Origin: Lewinellaceae bacterium
GTDB lineage: Bacteria > Bacteroidota > Bacteroidia > Chitinophagales > Saprospiraceae
Direction: 5' to 3'
Assembly: GCA_020636045.1 (NCBI GenBank)
Contig: JACJYP010000001.1
Span: 124,001 to 188,000, forward strand
DNA length: 64,000 nt
Shown here: in pieces, positions 9,001 through 17,630 of the stretch
Numbering within the stretch: position 1 is the first letter of the stretch
How the letters are laid out: every line of letters starts with the position of its first letter
Notes under the pieces: model-generated
What the model saw: only the letters and a program-made list of their open reading frames with translations
Databases searched by the model: none
What the model was told of the DNA's origin: nothing
Made by a program: the position numbers and the translations under genes

Positions 9001-12000
9001 CTGGCAACTGAGCAATGCAGGAGGGTCTACGGCAACGCCGGGCGCCTGCTGATTGGCAGTCACTTCTACCGTGTCCGTCGCAATACAACCGTTGGAAGGA
9101 TCCACCGTACTCAAAACATAAATGCCCGGCGCGTCGATCAGGGTATTGCTGAACTGATCGCCGCCGGAAACGATATTCCCGCCAATGGTCGTCCACGAAG
9201 CATCGCCGGTGCCGTCGGCCAAAAGGATATACTGGGGCTGCAGGCAGGTCAGCACGGCAGGCGGTTCGATCATTGCGATCGGCGCGGTCGTATCCTGATC
9301 CACCAAAACGCTGGCAGTTGCGGTACAACCGTTCGAAGTATTGGTGATCAACAGGTTATACGTGCCGGGCTGATCGATTCCTGGGCTCGGTGTATCGTCT
9401 CCACCGGTAATATTACCGTTGGGAGTCGACCAGCCGTATGTATAATCCGGTCCCGTCGACGATCCGGCGGCATCCAGCACGAGGTTCGCAACCAGGCAGG
9501 TAAGCGGGCCCGGCGTGGAAGCTACGGCAACGGGGGTGCCGGCAGCCAGCGCTACCATCACCGAATCATAGGAAACGCAACCGTTCAGCAGGTTGGTAGT
9601 CGCAAGAATGTACAGCCCCGGCGCATTCACCGACGGTGTCAGCGTGCTGTCGCCGGAAACGATGTTCCCCCCCGGCGGAACCGTCCATGCGTACGCAAAA
9701 TTACCGGGCAGCGAAAGATTTTGCCCCTGAATGGCCTGTATGGGATTGGTGCAGGTCAACTGGGGCGGCGATGTGAGTTGTACGTCCGGTGGCGCCGTAT
9801 TTTGTGCAACCACTGCCAGATCTGTGGCGGTACAACCGTTTGAAGTGTTCGTCAGTAACAGGGAATAAGTCCCCGGCAGGTCGACATCCGGATTCGGCGT
9901 GTCGCCGCCCCCGGTGATGTTTCCGTTCATGGTCGACCACAAATAGGTAATGGAAGGTCCGGAAGTAGAACCGTCCGCGTTGAGCGTCGTGGCATTGACG
10001 GTACAGGTCAGCGTATCCGGCGCATTGGCGATCGCCACAACCAGGTTCGTGTCGGCGACCACCGTCAGGGTATCGGATGCCGTGCAGGCGTTGGCGATGT
10101 TGGTCACGATCAGGATGTAGTCGCCCGGTGCATTCACGACCGGCGCCAGCGAATCCGCGCCGCTCACGATATTGCCGCCGGGGGAATACGTCCATTGGTA
10201 CGTAAAACCCGGTCCGGTGCTCGAACCGTTTCCTGACAAGATCACGGAAGGGAACTGGCAGGTAATGGAATCTGCAGGTTGCACCACTGCCAGCGGCGGC
10301 GTATAGTTGGCCGAAACCACTACGGAAGCGGTGTTGGTGCAACCATTTTGCGGACTGGTTGCAGTAATATTGTACAGACCGGTAGTGGTCACCTGAGCCA
10401 CGGTGGAATCCGCCCCCGAGACGATATTGCCGGGCCCGAAAGAACCCCACAAAACGGGAACATTGGCGGGCGACACCGTCGCAGAGAGGGTCAGGGTATC
10501 CGTATCGCAGTCCAGCATACCCGGCGGCATGATATTCACCTGCGGCGACACCGTATCGGCAGCCACCGTTATGGTATCGGCGGAAGAACAGTTGTTGGAA
10601 GTATTCGTTACCGTCAGAATATAGGTGCCGCCGGCGCCGGCCACCGCGTTTTGGGTGTTTTGACCGGATACGATGACGCCGTTGGGAGTCGTCCAGGCAT
10701 AGCTGATGTTCGAGCCTGATGCCGATCCCGCACCTGATAAGGTAACTTCGGGGAAGATACAACTGAGGGTATCGGCAACGGAAGCAATGGCCGCCGGCGG
10801 GTTGGTGGTCTCTGTCACGGTCACTTCGGCGGTGGCCGTACAACCGGTCGCCGTGTTCGTCACCAGCAAAGTATAGGTAGCCGGCTCGTCAACCATCGCG
10901 ATCTTGGAATTGGCGCCGCTGACGATATTTCCGCCGGGGCCTGCCGTCCATTCATAGGTGGAAAAACCCGGCTGTGTAGAGTTGCCGATCAGGGTGGCGG
11001 TATTGGACCCGCAACCCAGCGGCGGCGTCGGGTTGATCCATGCCGCCAGTTGGCTGGGGCTTTCCACTACGTTTACGGTTGCCGTTTTGGTGCAGGAAAC
11101 AAAGCCGTTGTCGAATGTAACGGTAAGCGTGTACGTGCCGGCTGCGTTTACCACAGGCGACAAAGTATTTTCCCCGGAAATGATGTTCCCGTTGGGCGTA
11201 TCCCAGTTATAGGAAATATCGGGGCCCACGCTCGAGCCCTGGCCGCTGAGCGTAATCTCCGCACCGTTGCAGGGAATAAAAGAAACGGCAGGAGCCGCAG
11301 CCGCCTGTATGTTGACGACATTCACTGTCACGGAATCCGTGCTTTGGCAAACAGGCGCGAACACGATATCGTCGAGTGCGAAGTCGTTGCCGCTGAGGGC
11401 CGTGTTCATATTCACGATACAAATGGTCGCACTGGCGTTGCCGCCGCTGTTCCAGGTGGTGTAAAAATTGGTCCAAAGGCACGTCGTTCCGGGGGCTCCG
11501 TAGATCGGCCCGATCGGTTGGCCGTTGATGGAAAACTGCAGGATAGCCGGCGAGGTGCTGATCACCGAGGTTACCCACGCCGAAAACACGTATTGGGTAT
11601 TGGGCGTCACCGGAACCGTCTGGCACCACACATTCTGGTTTGGGATGCCCGCGCCGTTCACCACCATCATATTGCCGCTTCCCGAAGTATGGTCCTCACA
11701 CGGAGCGAAATTGGGGTGATCGTCCTGCGGATTGGTTATCACATCGTATACCCCTTCCGGCCACAAGTCGCCGGGGCTGTAGAGATAGTCGCTGGTAAAG
11801 CCGAAGGCTCCGCCTTCAAAATCGCCGTTGATGATCTGGTTATTGTTGAGATCGACCGAATTGACCGTCAGTACATACGTGGTCGTCTGATTGACGTTGA
11901 CGGTCGGAGTGAGGGTATTCGAGCCGGACATGCCTATCAGCGGCGACCAGTTGAAACTCAAATAATCCCCGGTGATATCCCCGTTCAGTTGCGTCGGCGT

Positions 12001-12129
12001 CGGCGGTGCACATACGTACACGTCCTCGCCGGCATACACCGTAGTCGAACATTGCGCCTGAACTGCCTCCGGCAGCAGCCATTGCAGGCAAACGATAAAA
12101 AAAAGAAGAAGTGAGTAGCCGTATTTCAT
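6025..12129 (-). CDS. Giant T9SS type B secreted protein with 18 Ig/PKD-like repeats
   Basis: The product has 2034 residues. The start MKYGYSLLLFF gives a signal peptide ending at VQAQ. Next come one Ig-like module (AGEDVYVCAPPTP...), a beta-sandwich region resembling a carbohydrate-binding or galactose-binding-like module (QIINGDFEGG ... LDDIVFAPVC), then 18 tandem modules of about 80-88 residues. Each has one Cys near its start (LTC or similar), a YxW strand, GGNIVSG or TPNGxI, a DAPGTY/APGTYxL strand and NGCTA with the second Cys, and ends near DxxPP. After these lie an SprB-like repeat (GGMSPYLYSSNGGQTF) and the gliding-motility-associated CHU_C domain (APNIFSPNDDGINDMF ... FDRWG), the type B signal for T9SS export. 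It is probably a cell-surface adhesin or a matrix fibre; ligand unknown. It is divergent from the TonB receptor gene. Confidence 0.9.
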   Translation of the reverse strand: MKYGYSLLLFFIVCLQWLLPEAVQAQCSTTVYAGEDVYVCAPPTPTQLNGDITGDYLSFNWSPLIGMSGSNTLTPTVNVNQTTTYVLTVNSVDLNNNQIINGDFEGGAFGFTSDYLYSPGDLWPEGVYDVITNPQDDHPNFAPCEDHTSGSGNMMVVNGAGIPNQNVWCQTVPVTPNTQYVFSAWVTSVISTSPAILQFSINGQPIGPIYGAPGTTCLWTNFYTTWNSGGNASATICIVNMNTALSGNDFALDDIVFAPVCQSTDSVTVNVVNIQAAAAPAVSFIPCNGAEITLSGQGSSVGPDISYNWDTPNGNIISGENTLSPVVNAAGTYTLTVTFDNGFVSCTKTATVNVVESPSQLAAWINPTPPLGCGSNTATLIGNSTQPGFSTYEWTAGPGGNIVSGANSKIAMVDEPATYTLLVTNTATGCTATAEVTVTETTNPPAAIASVADTLSCIFPEVTLSGAGSASGSNISYAWTTPNGVIVSGQNTQNAVAGAGGTYILTVTNTSNNCSSADTITVAADTVSPQVNIMPPGMLDCDTDTLTLSATVSPANVPVLWGSFGPGNIVSGADSTVAQVTTTGLYNITATSPQNGCTNTASVVVSANYTPPLAVVQPADSITCQFPSVILSGNGSSTGPGFTYQWTYSPGGNIVSGADSLAPVVNAPGDYILIVTNIANACTASDTLTVVADTNLVVAIANAPDTLTCTVNATTLNADGSTSGPSITYLWSTMNGNITGGGDTPNPDVDLPGTYSLLLTNTSNGCTATDLAVVAQNTAPPDVQLTSPPQLTCTNPIQAIQGQNLSLPGNFAYAWTVPPGGNIVSGDSTLTPSVNAPGLYILATTNLLNGCVSYDSVMVALAAGTPVAVASTPGPLTCLVANLVLDAAGSSTGPDYTYGWSTPNGNITGGDDTPSPGIDQPGTYNLLITNTSNGCTATASVLVDQDTTAPIAMIEPPAVLTCLQPQYILLADGTGDASWTTIGGNIVSGGDQFSNTLIDAPGIYVLSTVDPSNGCIATDTVEVTANQQAPGVAVDPPALLSCQQTTAIISATASGDSLTYQWQTADGQFVSGQNSASPEVDAPGNYSLTVTDGVNGCTNTIDAIVDQDTISPLIAIAPPQIITCTLPEQNIDAQNLTLPGNFTYNWTAAAGGNIVSGQDGLSPAVNAGGDYSLLVTNTVNGCTAEFFVNVQQNTVPPVANAGPNDTLTCNLSTLTINGSGSGTGALNYSWTSANGGNIVSGQNSATPVVDAPGVYNLLVVNTVNGCSAIDSVEILNDLNAPQADAGPGATLTCTLSQTTLSGAASTGANFQYSWTSANGGNIVSGAGTLSPLIDAPGTYTLQVVNNSNGCVALSEVIILEDVATPPAGVSAPGILTCAVTSLPLSGAPVTGAYTWSWVTTDGNIVSGANTPNPVIDAPGAYTLVVTSLQNGCSAAAYSVVSEDVAVPVINAAAPQILTCTDLTVPVNGSVTQPASGYQASWSTSDGMIVSGANLLNATANAPGTYILTVTNQQNGCTSTAQAVVDQNVVPPVAQATAPQTITCANTSVALSGTGSSAGANYTYNWSGGPILSGQGTLMPTAGAAGTYTLLVTDLSNGCTSTVAALLPADTLPPVAAIASPGLITCIQTDITLDAGASSQGVDFVYSWSTNGGQILNGQNTLSPLVGQPGGYTLLIENLQNGCTATAQTAVTEDITPPDADAGSAATLHCNQPSTSLAGSSTTPGSMNYSWTTPDGNFITATNIQTPEVDAPGTYTLLVTNPANGCSNTDSVIVAALPPPAFEPEVLQPNCHRLKGTVNFGAITGGMSPYLYSSNGGQTFSGQSTVQQLQAGSYDLVVQDVNGCTAETTVIVNTPFIPEVKLEDFVLIELGESVLLDPVLNMPDDDVASWIWTPADGLSCADCPRPEAKPLKPAQYTLTVVDSNGCEAKATIRILVDRKRFLYAPNIFSPNDDGINDMFTLYAKGVTDIQRLQVFDRWGAEVFMVEHLQPNDELHGWNGTFRGHDLNPAVFVWQAVVEFEDGAVEVFSGDITLVR

Positions 12130-12451
12130 GAGCGTCAACAGGATTTTAGCGTTTGGCGAAAGGCGCGATTTGACAAACAAAATTACGGCTTTGACATGAG
12201 CCCGGGGATTTTTTGTCAATAATCGCCCATTGCGATATATTTAATGCCTTCTTTTTGGGGTTCAATAAAATTCGGAAGCATTTTACTGCGGAAAACATAA
12301 TTGTCGATATCCGGCAAAAATCCATGCAATAACAAGCACAGGAGCGGCCGATAAAAATAATTGACCGACAGCTATGTTTGAGCGTATCTTTGAGAAGCCG
12401 TTTCAGCCGGTCATTTTTTATCTGTATCGCTTTCCCAATTCCCCCACTGTT
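12130..12451. promoter_or_regulatory. Divergent intergenic region, with promoter for the TonB receptor gene
   Basis: This 322-base region separates the giant T9SS gene (minus) from the TonB receptor gene (plus). On the plus strand TTG at 12361-12363 and TATCTTTG at 12385-12392 are 21 bases apart, a good Bacteroidota promoter about 60 bases before the ATG at 12452. On the minus strand TAATTTTG (12185 down to 12178) is a possible -7 element for the giant gene, but I see no matching -33 element. No other feature is seen. Confidence 0.4.
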
Positions 12452-15214
12452 ATGAAGATACTTGCGATCGTTTTTTCGCTTCTTTTCTCCCTGGGCAGCC
12501 TGGAGGCCCAGTTTACACTGAAAGGTAAAGTCACCGACCCCAACGGAGAACCCCTGGCGGGTGTGAGCATTTCCGAACGCAACACCTCTAACGGCACCTA
12601 CTCTGCCGAAGACGGGTCCTTCACAATCGACCTGAGCAGCATCGATGCCGTCATTGTATTCCGTTATACCGGTTACGCAACGCAGGAAGTGATCAGCGAC
12701 GGGCGGTCGGAGATCAATATTGCCATGTTCACGGTTGAAAATCTGCTCGACCACATCGTAGTGGTCGGCACGCGTCGCACCAACCGCACCCAAACTGAAA
12801 CCCCCGTGCCGGTCGATATCATCAATATCGGGCAACTCTCGCAGAGCACTGCGCGGGCGGATGTGACTTCTTTGCTGAATTACAGCGCGCCGTCCCTGAA
12901 CTACAACAAACAATCGGGCTCCGATGGAGCCGACCACATCGACCTGGCCACCCTGCGCGGACTCGGCCCCGACCAGACCCTGGTGCTGGTCAACGGCAAG
13001 CGTCGCCACCAGACAGCATTCATTGCTGTATTCGGCACCCGCGGGCGCGGTAATTCCGGAACCGATCTCAGCGCCATTCCGGTGCAGGCCATCGACCGGA
13101 TCGAGATCCTGCGAGACGGCGCCTCCGCGCAATACGGCTCGGATGCCATTGCCGGCGTTGTCAATATTTTATTGAAAAAAAACGTGCGCCAACTCAGCGC
13201 CGACGTCGGTTTCTCGGGGTACTATGATAAAAAGTACAACCCGGCCTTCAACGATGAAGTGATCGAATACGGCATTTATGAAACGGGGGATACGAAGAAA
13301 ATGGACGGCCTGCTTTATACCGCTGCCGTGAATTACGGGCTTCCACTGGGCAGCAGGGGTGGCTTCCTCAACATGACGCTCAACTACGCCAACCAGGGCA
13401 AAACCTATAGACAGGAACTCGACGGCGAATTGCCCTTCAATATTTACCGGCGGGCGCACGGCGATGCCTCGCTCAGCGGCTATGGCGCCATGTTCAACTC
13501 GGAAGTGCCGGTCCGCGACAACGATCGATTGACTTTTTATGCCTTCGGCGGCTACAACAGCAAAGAATCGGATGCTTTTGCTTTTACGCGGAATTTTTCG
13601 GCGCGACCCGAGCGCTTCCCCACCGATGGCCCCGACCTGATCGAAGTGCCGGGGATCATCAGGATCGGTTCGGATGAGGACCCGTATTTCAACCCGCACA
13701 TCCAGACAGCAGTAAAGGATGTTTCGTTTGCAGCAGGGCTGCGGGGCGTATTCGGCAATGACTGGAACTGGGATGCCAGCAATAATACCGGCCAAAACGA
13801 TTTCCATTTTTTTGGCGATAAAACCTTCAATGCAGGACTCGGGCCCAACCAGACCCATTTCGACGACGGCGGTTTTAAATTCCTGCAAAACACGACCAAT
13901 GTAAACTTCAGCAGGCTGTACCTGAATGTGATGAGCGGCCTCAACGTCGCCTTCGGGGCGGAATTCCGGTATGAAAATTACCAGTTGTACGCCGGCGAGG
14001 AGGCCTCCTATGCCAACTACGACTCCCTCAAAGCATCGGGTTCCCAGGGGTTCCCGGGGTACCAGCCCGACGACGAGGTGAACGCCAACCGCTCCTGCCT
14101 GGGCGCCTACGGAGATATTGAACTCGACCTGACCGACAGGTTCCTCGCAGGCCTGGCCGTGCGACTTGAAAACTATAGCGACTTCGGTTTTACGCCCAAT
14201 TTCAAAGTAGCCACCCGGTACAGGGCAGCCGAAAATTTCAACCTGCGGGCGTCGGCAAGCACGGGCTTCCGCGCGCCGTCGCTACAGCAGATCAATTTCA
14301 GCAGCACCTTTACCACGGTTCAGGGAGGCGAGATAGCGGAAGTGAAGATCGCGCCGAATTACAGCCCGATCACCCAGGCTGCCGGCATTCCGGAACTGAA
14401 ACAGGAAACTTCCGTCAACGCCAGTGTGGGCTTCTCCTGGAAACCCGCCATGGGACTCACGGTAACCGTCGATGGATACCTCGTGCGGGTAAAAGACCGC
14501 GTCGTGTTGTCCGGGCAGTTTAGCGCCGGGGATCCTACGCTCAACCCCAGCCTGACTTCCGCGCTTCAGGGCCTCAAGGTAAGCCTGGCCCAGTTTTTTG
14601 CAAACGCCGTGAACACAACCAATAAAGGGCTCGATATCGTGGTCGACTACAGCCGGCAAATGGGCAAAAACAGGCTGCACGCGCTGCTGGCCGGCAACTT
14701 CCAGGACATGAACATCGACAAGATCAATGTGCCCGATCTGCTCGACGACACCGACGAGCATCGCCTGACCTTCCTGAGCGACCGCGAGCAATCGTTCATA
14801 CTGGCCTCGGCGCCGCCGGTAAAACTGGCGCTGAATCTCGAATACGGGTACGACCGGTTCACGATCGGCACGCGGCTCAGTTACTTCGGCAAGATCACGC
14901 TGCTTGGTTACGGAGAAGACGGACTGGGCATCAATCCGATGGTGCCGACGAACGCCGACCCGAACACCTATGTGCCCGACGCGTATGTGTACGGCGGCAA
15001 ACTCGTTCCGGATATTTACGCCGGCTGGAAAATTAACGAACACCTCAACCTCAGCGCGGGGGTCGATAATTTCCTCAACATCCACCCCGATCTGGCTTAT
15101 GCGCCCGGCGCCAGCGAGTGGGCATTCAACAACGAGACCGGCGGCCCCTGGGATGCCGTGCAGATGGGAGGGAACGGTTTGCGCGTATTTACCAGGCTCG
15201 CGCTCACTTTCTGA
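12452..15214 (+). CDS. TonB-dependent outer-membrane receptor
   Basis: The 920-residue product starts at MKILAIVFSLL with a signal peptide ending near LEAQ. It then has a carboxypeptidase-regulatory-like domain (FTLKGKVTDPNGEPLAGVSISERNT), a plug domain (TPVPVDIINIGQLS ... LRGLGPDQTLVLVNGKRRH ... IPVQAIDRIEILRDGASAQYGSDAIAGVVNILLKK) and a long beta-barrel ending in RLALTF with the terminal Phe typical of barrels. The TonB box is presumably between the first two parts. Such receptors bring large or scarce ligands across the outer membrane using the proton motive force. It lacks the SusC-specific motifs I would expect and no SusD follows, so a glycan-utilisation role is not shown; siderophore, vitamin or peptide ligands are equally possible. 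A longer frame from 12374 exists but lacks a signal peptide at its N-terminus. Confidence 0.9.
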   Translation: MKILAIVFSLLFSLGSLEAQFTLKGKVTDPNGEPLAGVSISERNTSNGTYSAEDGSFTIDLSSIDAVIVFRYTGYATQEVISDGRSEINIAMFTVENLLDHIVVVGTRRTNRTQTETPVPVDIINIGQLSQSTARADVTSLLNYSAPSLNYNKQSGSDGADHIDLATLRGLGPDQTLVLVNGKRRHQTAFIAVFGTRGRGNSGTDLSAIPVQAIDRIEILRDGASAQYGSDAIAGVVNILLKKNVRQLSADVGFSGYYDKKYNPAFNDEVIEYGIYETGDTKKMDGLLYTAAVNYGLPLGSRGGFLNMTLNYANQGKTYRQELDGELPFNIYRRAHGDASLSGYGAMFNSEVPVRDNDRLTFYAFGGYNSKESDAFAFTRNFSARPERFPTDGPDLIEVPGIIRIGSDEDPYFNPHIQTAVKDVSFAAGLRGVFGNDWNWDASNNTGQNDFHFFGDKTFNAGLGPNQTHFDDGGFKFLQNTTNVNFSRLYLNVMSGLNVAFGAEFRYENYQLYAGEEASYANYDSLKASGSQGFPGYQPDDEVNANRSCLGAYGDIELDLTDRFLAGLAVRLENYSDFGFTPNFKVATRYRAAENFNLRASASTGFRAPSLQQINFSSTFTTVQGGEIAEVKIAPNYSPITQAAGIPELKQETSVNASVGFSWKPAMGLTVTVDGYLVRVKDRVVLSGQFSAGDPTLNPSLTSALQGLKVSLAQFFANAVNTTNKGLDIVVDYSRQMGKNRLHALLAGNFQDMNIDKINVPDLLDDTDEHRLTFLSDREQSFILASAPPVKLALNLEYGYDRFTIGTRLSYFGKITLLGYGEDGLGINPMVPTNADPNTYVPDAYVYGGKLVPDIYAGWKINEHLNLSAGVDNFLNIHPDLAYAPGASEWAFNNETGGPWDAVQMGGNGLRVFTRLALTF

Positions 15215-15233
15215 CACGGTAAAGAAATAAAAA

Positions 15234-15266
15234 AGCCGCCGGAAATGCTTACGCAACCCGACGGCT
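15234..15266 (-). terminator. Rho-independent terminator for the Cys-rich protein gene
   Basis: Read on the minus strand, AGCCGTCGGG ... CCGGCGGCT forms a stem with one mismatch and is followed at once by TTTTTTATTTC (15233 down to 15223). It lies 160 bases downstream of the stop codon of the minus-strand gene at 15427 and in the tail of the TonB receptor gene, so it may limit read-through in both directions, although only the minus strand has the T-run. Confidence 0.6.
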
Positions 15267-15286
15267 AATAAACCCCAAAAAACCAA

Positions 15287-15403
15287 ATGAAAACTTTATG
15301 TAAACGCACGGATCCTGAATTTGTTGCGGACAACACCTGTCAGCATTTTGTCAGAATTGCACGTAGAGGTCCTGCGAAAAACACTATAGCGGGGCGAGGC
15401 TAA
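15287..15403 (+). CDS. Possible 38-residue small protein
   Basis: An ATG directly after an A-rich tract (AACCCCAAAAAACCAA) opens a 38-codon frame, MKTLCKRTDPEFVADN..., ending at TAA. It has two Cys and a basic C-terminal half. It lies 21 bases after the hairpin at 15234-15266. No homologue is recognised. The A-rich leader is what many Bacteroidota genes use instead of a Shine-Dalgarno site, which is the only positive evidence. It could equally be chance. Confidence 0.2.
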   Translation: MKTLCKRTDPEFVADNTCQHFVRIARRGPAKNTIAGRG

Positions 15404-15426
15404 ATGCTTCGGAAGGACCAGATATC

Positions 15427-15843
15427 TTATTCCTGTTCGGTACCGGCCGTTTTGGCAGCCTTCGAAGCGCAGCAGGCTTTGCCACTACCCATGCCGGCGC
15501 ATGCTTTCTTCTCGGAAGCAGAGCAGGACTTCTTCGTCATCGTCGCTTTGTCTGCGCTGGCGCCCGATTTGGGAGCAACGTTCACGAATGTGTTGGAGCC
15601 TTCGTCGTACTGTACGCTGACGAATTTTACATTGCCCTGGTCATCCGTTTCTTTGCGGACATAGCTGACCGCACCGTTGTCCGACTGGCGCTTTTCGATC
15701 ATGGGATCGGAAGCGGCAGCCTTTGCCATTTTGGAAGCGCAGCAGGTTTTGCCCGCGCCGGCGCTGGCATGGCAGGTTTGAGCGTTCGCCGTGGCCATGC
15801 CGAGGGCGAAAAAGAAAGAAAGGAGGAAAATCGCTTTTTTCAT
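15427..15843 (-). CDS. Small secreted Cys-rich protein, unknown function
   Basis: The 138-residue product begins MKKAIFLLSFFFALGMATANAQ, a clear Sec signal peptide. The mature part has two Cys clusters that look like copies of each other: TCHASAGAGKTCCASK just after the signal peptide and KSCSASEKKACAGMGSGKACCASK near the C-terminus. Between them lies a mostly polar segment (RQSDNGAVSYVRKETDDQGNVKFVSVQYD) likely to form beta strands. The paired GK(T/A)CCASK motif suggests metal binding or disulfide cross-links in the periplasm, but I do not recognise the family. It stands alone between two hairpin-bounded or spaced neighbours; the terminator at 15234-15266 fits its 3' end. A longer frame to 15942 exists but adds no sensible N-terminus. 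Confidence 0.75.
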   Translation of the reverse strand: MKKAIFLLSFFFALGMATANAQTCHASAGAGKTCCASKMAKAAASDPMIEKRQSDNGAVSYVRKETDDQGNVKFVSVQYDEGSNTFVNVAPKSGASADKATMTKKSCSASEKKACAGMGSGKACCASKAAKTAGTEQE

Positions 15844-15964
15844 GAGAACAAATATGAATGTTTTGCGTGTGGAAAATTGAATGTGTCTAATACTGGTATC
15901 AAAAATATATGCTTCCGGGGAAATACCCGGCATTTTTGGCAAACCTTAACACGCCGGCAACACC

Positions 15965-17599
15965 TCAACTATTGCCCGCCAGAATGGCCCTGTACCGCGC
16001 TTCATCGTTGAGCAGTTTCACCGCAGCGTCCACCTCGGGGTCATTTTTAAGATTTTTGCGCACCTTGCCGCGCTGAAAATAATAGCGCCCTACGATCTCC
16101 TGTTCGATCTCGTGCATGATGCGCGCTTTGTTGTTGTTCAGTTCGTTTTTCTTGGCGGCTTTGATCCTGTTCTCCAGCGCCTGAATGTCGGTGTCGAGCG
16201 CAAAGTTTTCGCTGGATGCAATGGTTTTCAGTTCCTTCAGTTTTTTCTCGGAAACGCTCTCGTAGTCAAAGTTTTTGCTTTTCGCAAACTGCATAAAACC
16301 GTCCCAGTCGATAAAGGTAAAGGCCTCGGCGGAGTCTATCGACTCGTGTTTCAGGGCAAACTGGGTGGCGAAATCGAAAATGATATGCTGGTCGAGCAAG
16401 GCTTTCACCACGCCGGTCGCCGTGTCGTGCGGCAACAGCACATCGGGCTTCACCCCGCCGCCGTCGAGTACGGTGCGCCCGTTGCGGGTCTTGAATTGTG
16501 CGCGCTCCGACTCGGGAATATCGACCGGTTCTCCATTGCGGTACCGCACCGCCTGGATGCAGCGGCCCGAGGGAATGTAGTATTTGGCGGTCGTGACCTT
16601 CACACGGGCGTTATAGCCGATATCCAGCATATTCTGCACCAGACCCTTTCCGTAACTGCGCTGGCCCATCAGCACGGCACGGTCGAGGTCCTGCAAGGCG
16701 CCGGCGGTCACCTCGCTCGCCGAGGCGCTCATTTTGTCGAGCAGCACTACCACCGGGATGTTTTCGTCGAGGGGGCCGTTGATCGTTTTGAACGTATTGT
16801 TCCATTCGCGCACCTTTCCTTTGGTGACGGCCACTATCTCTCCGCGCGGCACGAACAGGTTGACAAGGTTGACGGCTTCATTGAGCAGGCCGCCGCCGTT
16901 GCCCCGCAGGTCGAGAATGACGCCCTTCATGTCGGGGTTCTGGTTTTTCATGGCCTGGATCGCATTGCCGACATTGCGCGCAGCCTCGCGGGTGAAGGTA
17001 GAGAGGTAGACATACCCGACATTTTCGGAAACGAGACCCGAATGCGGCACATTGGGAATATCCACTTCTTCGCGGGTCAGTTTGATCTTCAGGTCCTTGT
17101 TTTCTCCCGGCCGGCGGATCAGCAGGTCGGCTTCCGTGCCGGGAAATCCGCGCAAAAATGCCAGCACTTCCGCTTCCGTTTTGCCCATGGCGCTCTGGCC
17201 GTCGACCGAAACGATGGCGTCGCCTGCTTTCAGGCCTGCCTTGTGGGCCGGGCTGTTCTCGTCGATGTCGGTGATCACGACAAAGTCGCCCATTTTAAAG
17301 CCCTGCGCGCCGATGCCGTTGTATTTTCCGTCCGTCTGGATGCGATAACCTTCGATATCGGTCTCGGAAATATAGTTGGTGTACGGGTCGAGCCCCTCCA
17401 GCATGGCGTCGAGCGCCGAACGCATCACTTTCGAAGGGTCGAGGTCGTCGACATAGGAGTGATTGACCTCCTTGTACGCATTGGCGAAGATCTCGAGGTT
17501 TTTGGAGATGTCGAAATACCGCCCCTGCCCCCGCAGCGGGTTCAAGCCGGCAAATAGCATAAAAGCAGCAAGAAACTTGATACTGGTTCGCATGATCAT
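15965..17599 (-). CDS. S41 family C-terminal processing protease
   Basis: This 544-residue protein has a signal peptide (MRTSIKFLAAFMLFAGL), an N-terminal helical part (EVNHSYVDDLDPSKVMRSALDAMLEGLDPYTNYI), a PDZ domain (GIGAQGFKMGDFVVI ... NSPAHKAGLKAGDAIVSVDG) and the S41 catalytic part. There, DKMSASASEVTAGALQDLDRAVLMGQRSYGKGLVQ contains the nucleophilic Ser (SASASE) and the general-base Lys (GKG). Such periplasmic enzymes remove C-terminal tails or degrade envelope proteins recognised by PDZ. The C-terminal 100 residues are helical and Lys-rich, as in Bacteroidota members. Two nearby Met codons (17599 and 17593) are both possible starts; the second gives the tidier signal peptide. It is separated by 31 bases from the upstream alpha/beta hydrolase gene, which has the same orientation. 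Confidence 0.9.
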   Translation of the reverse strand: MIMRTSIKFLAAFMLFAGLNPLRGQGRYFDISKNLEIFANAYKEVNHSYVDDLDPSKVMRSALDAMLEGLDPYTNYISETDIEGYRIQTDGKYNGIGAQGFKMGDFVVITDIDENSPAHKAGLKAGDAIVSVDGQSAMGKTEAEVLAFLRGFPGTEADLLIRRPGENKDLKIKLTREEVDIPNVPHSGLVSENVGYVYLSTFTREAARNVGNAIQAMKNQNPDMKGVILDLRGNGGGLLNEAVNLVNLFVPRGEIVAVTKGKVREWNNTFKTINGPLDENIPVVVLLDKMSASASEVTAGALQDLDRAVLMGQRSYGKGLVQNMLDIGYNARVKVTTAKYYIPSGRCIQAVRYRNGEPVDIPESERAQFKTRNGRTVLDGGGVKPDVLLPHDTATGVVKALLDQHIIFDFATQFALKHESIDSAEAFTFIDWDGFMQFAKSKNFDYESVSEKKLKELKTIASSENFALDTDIQALENRIKAAKKNELNNNKARIMHEIEQEIVGRYYFQRGKVRKNLKNDPEVDAAVKLLNDEARYRAILAGNS

Positions 17600-17630
17600 T
17601 TTTGTGTTGTTATCAGGACCGGGCCGTTCA

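Noticed and set aside
12452..15214. SusC-type receptor of a polysaccharide utilisation locus
   Set aside because: No SusD gene follows, and neighbouring genes are not glycan enzymes in the same unit, so only a general TonB receptor is called.
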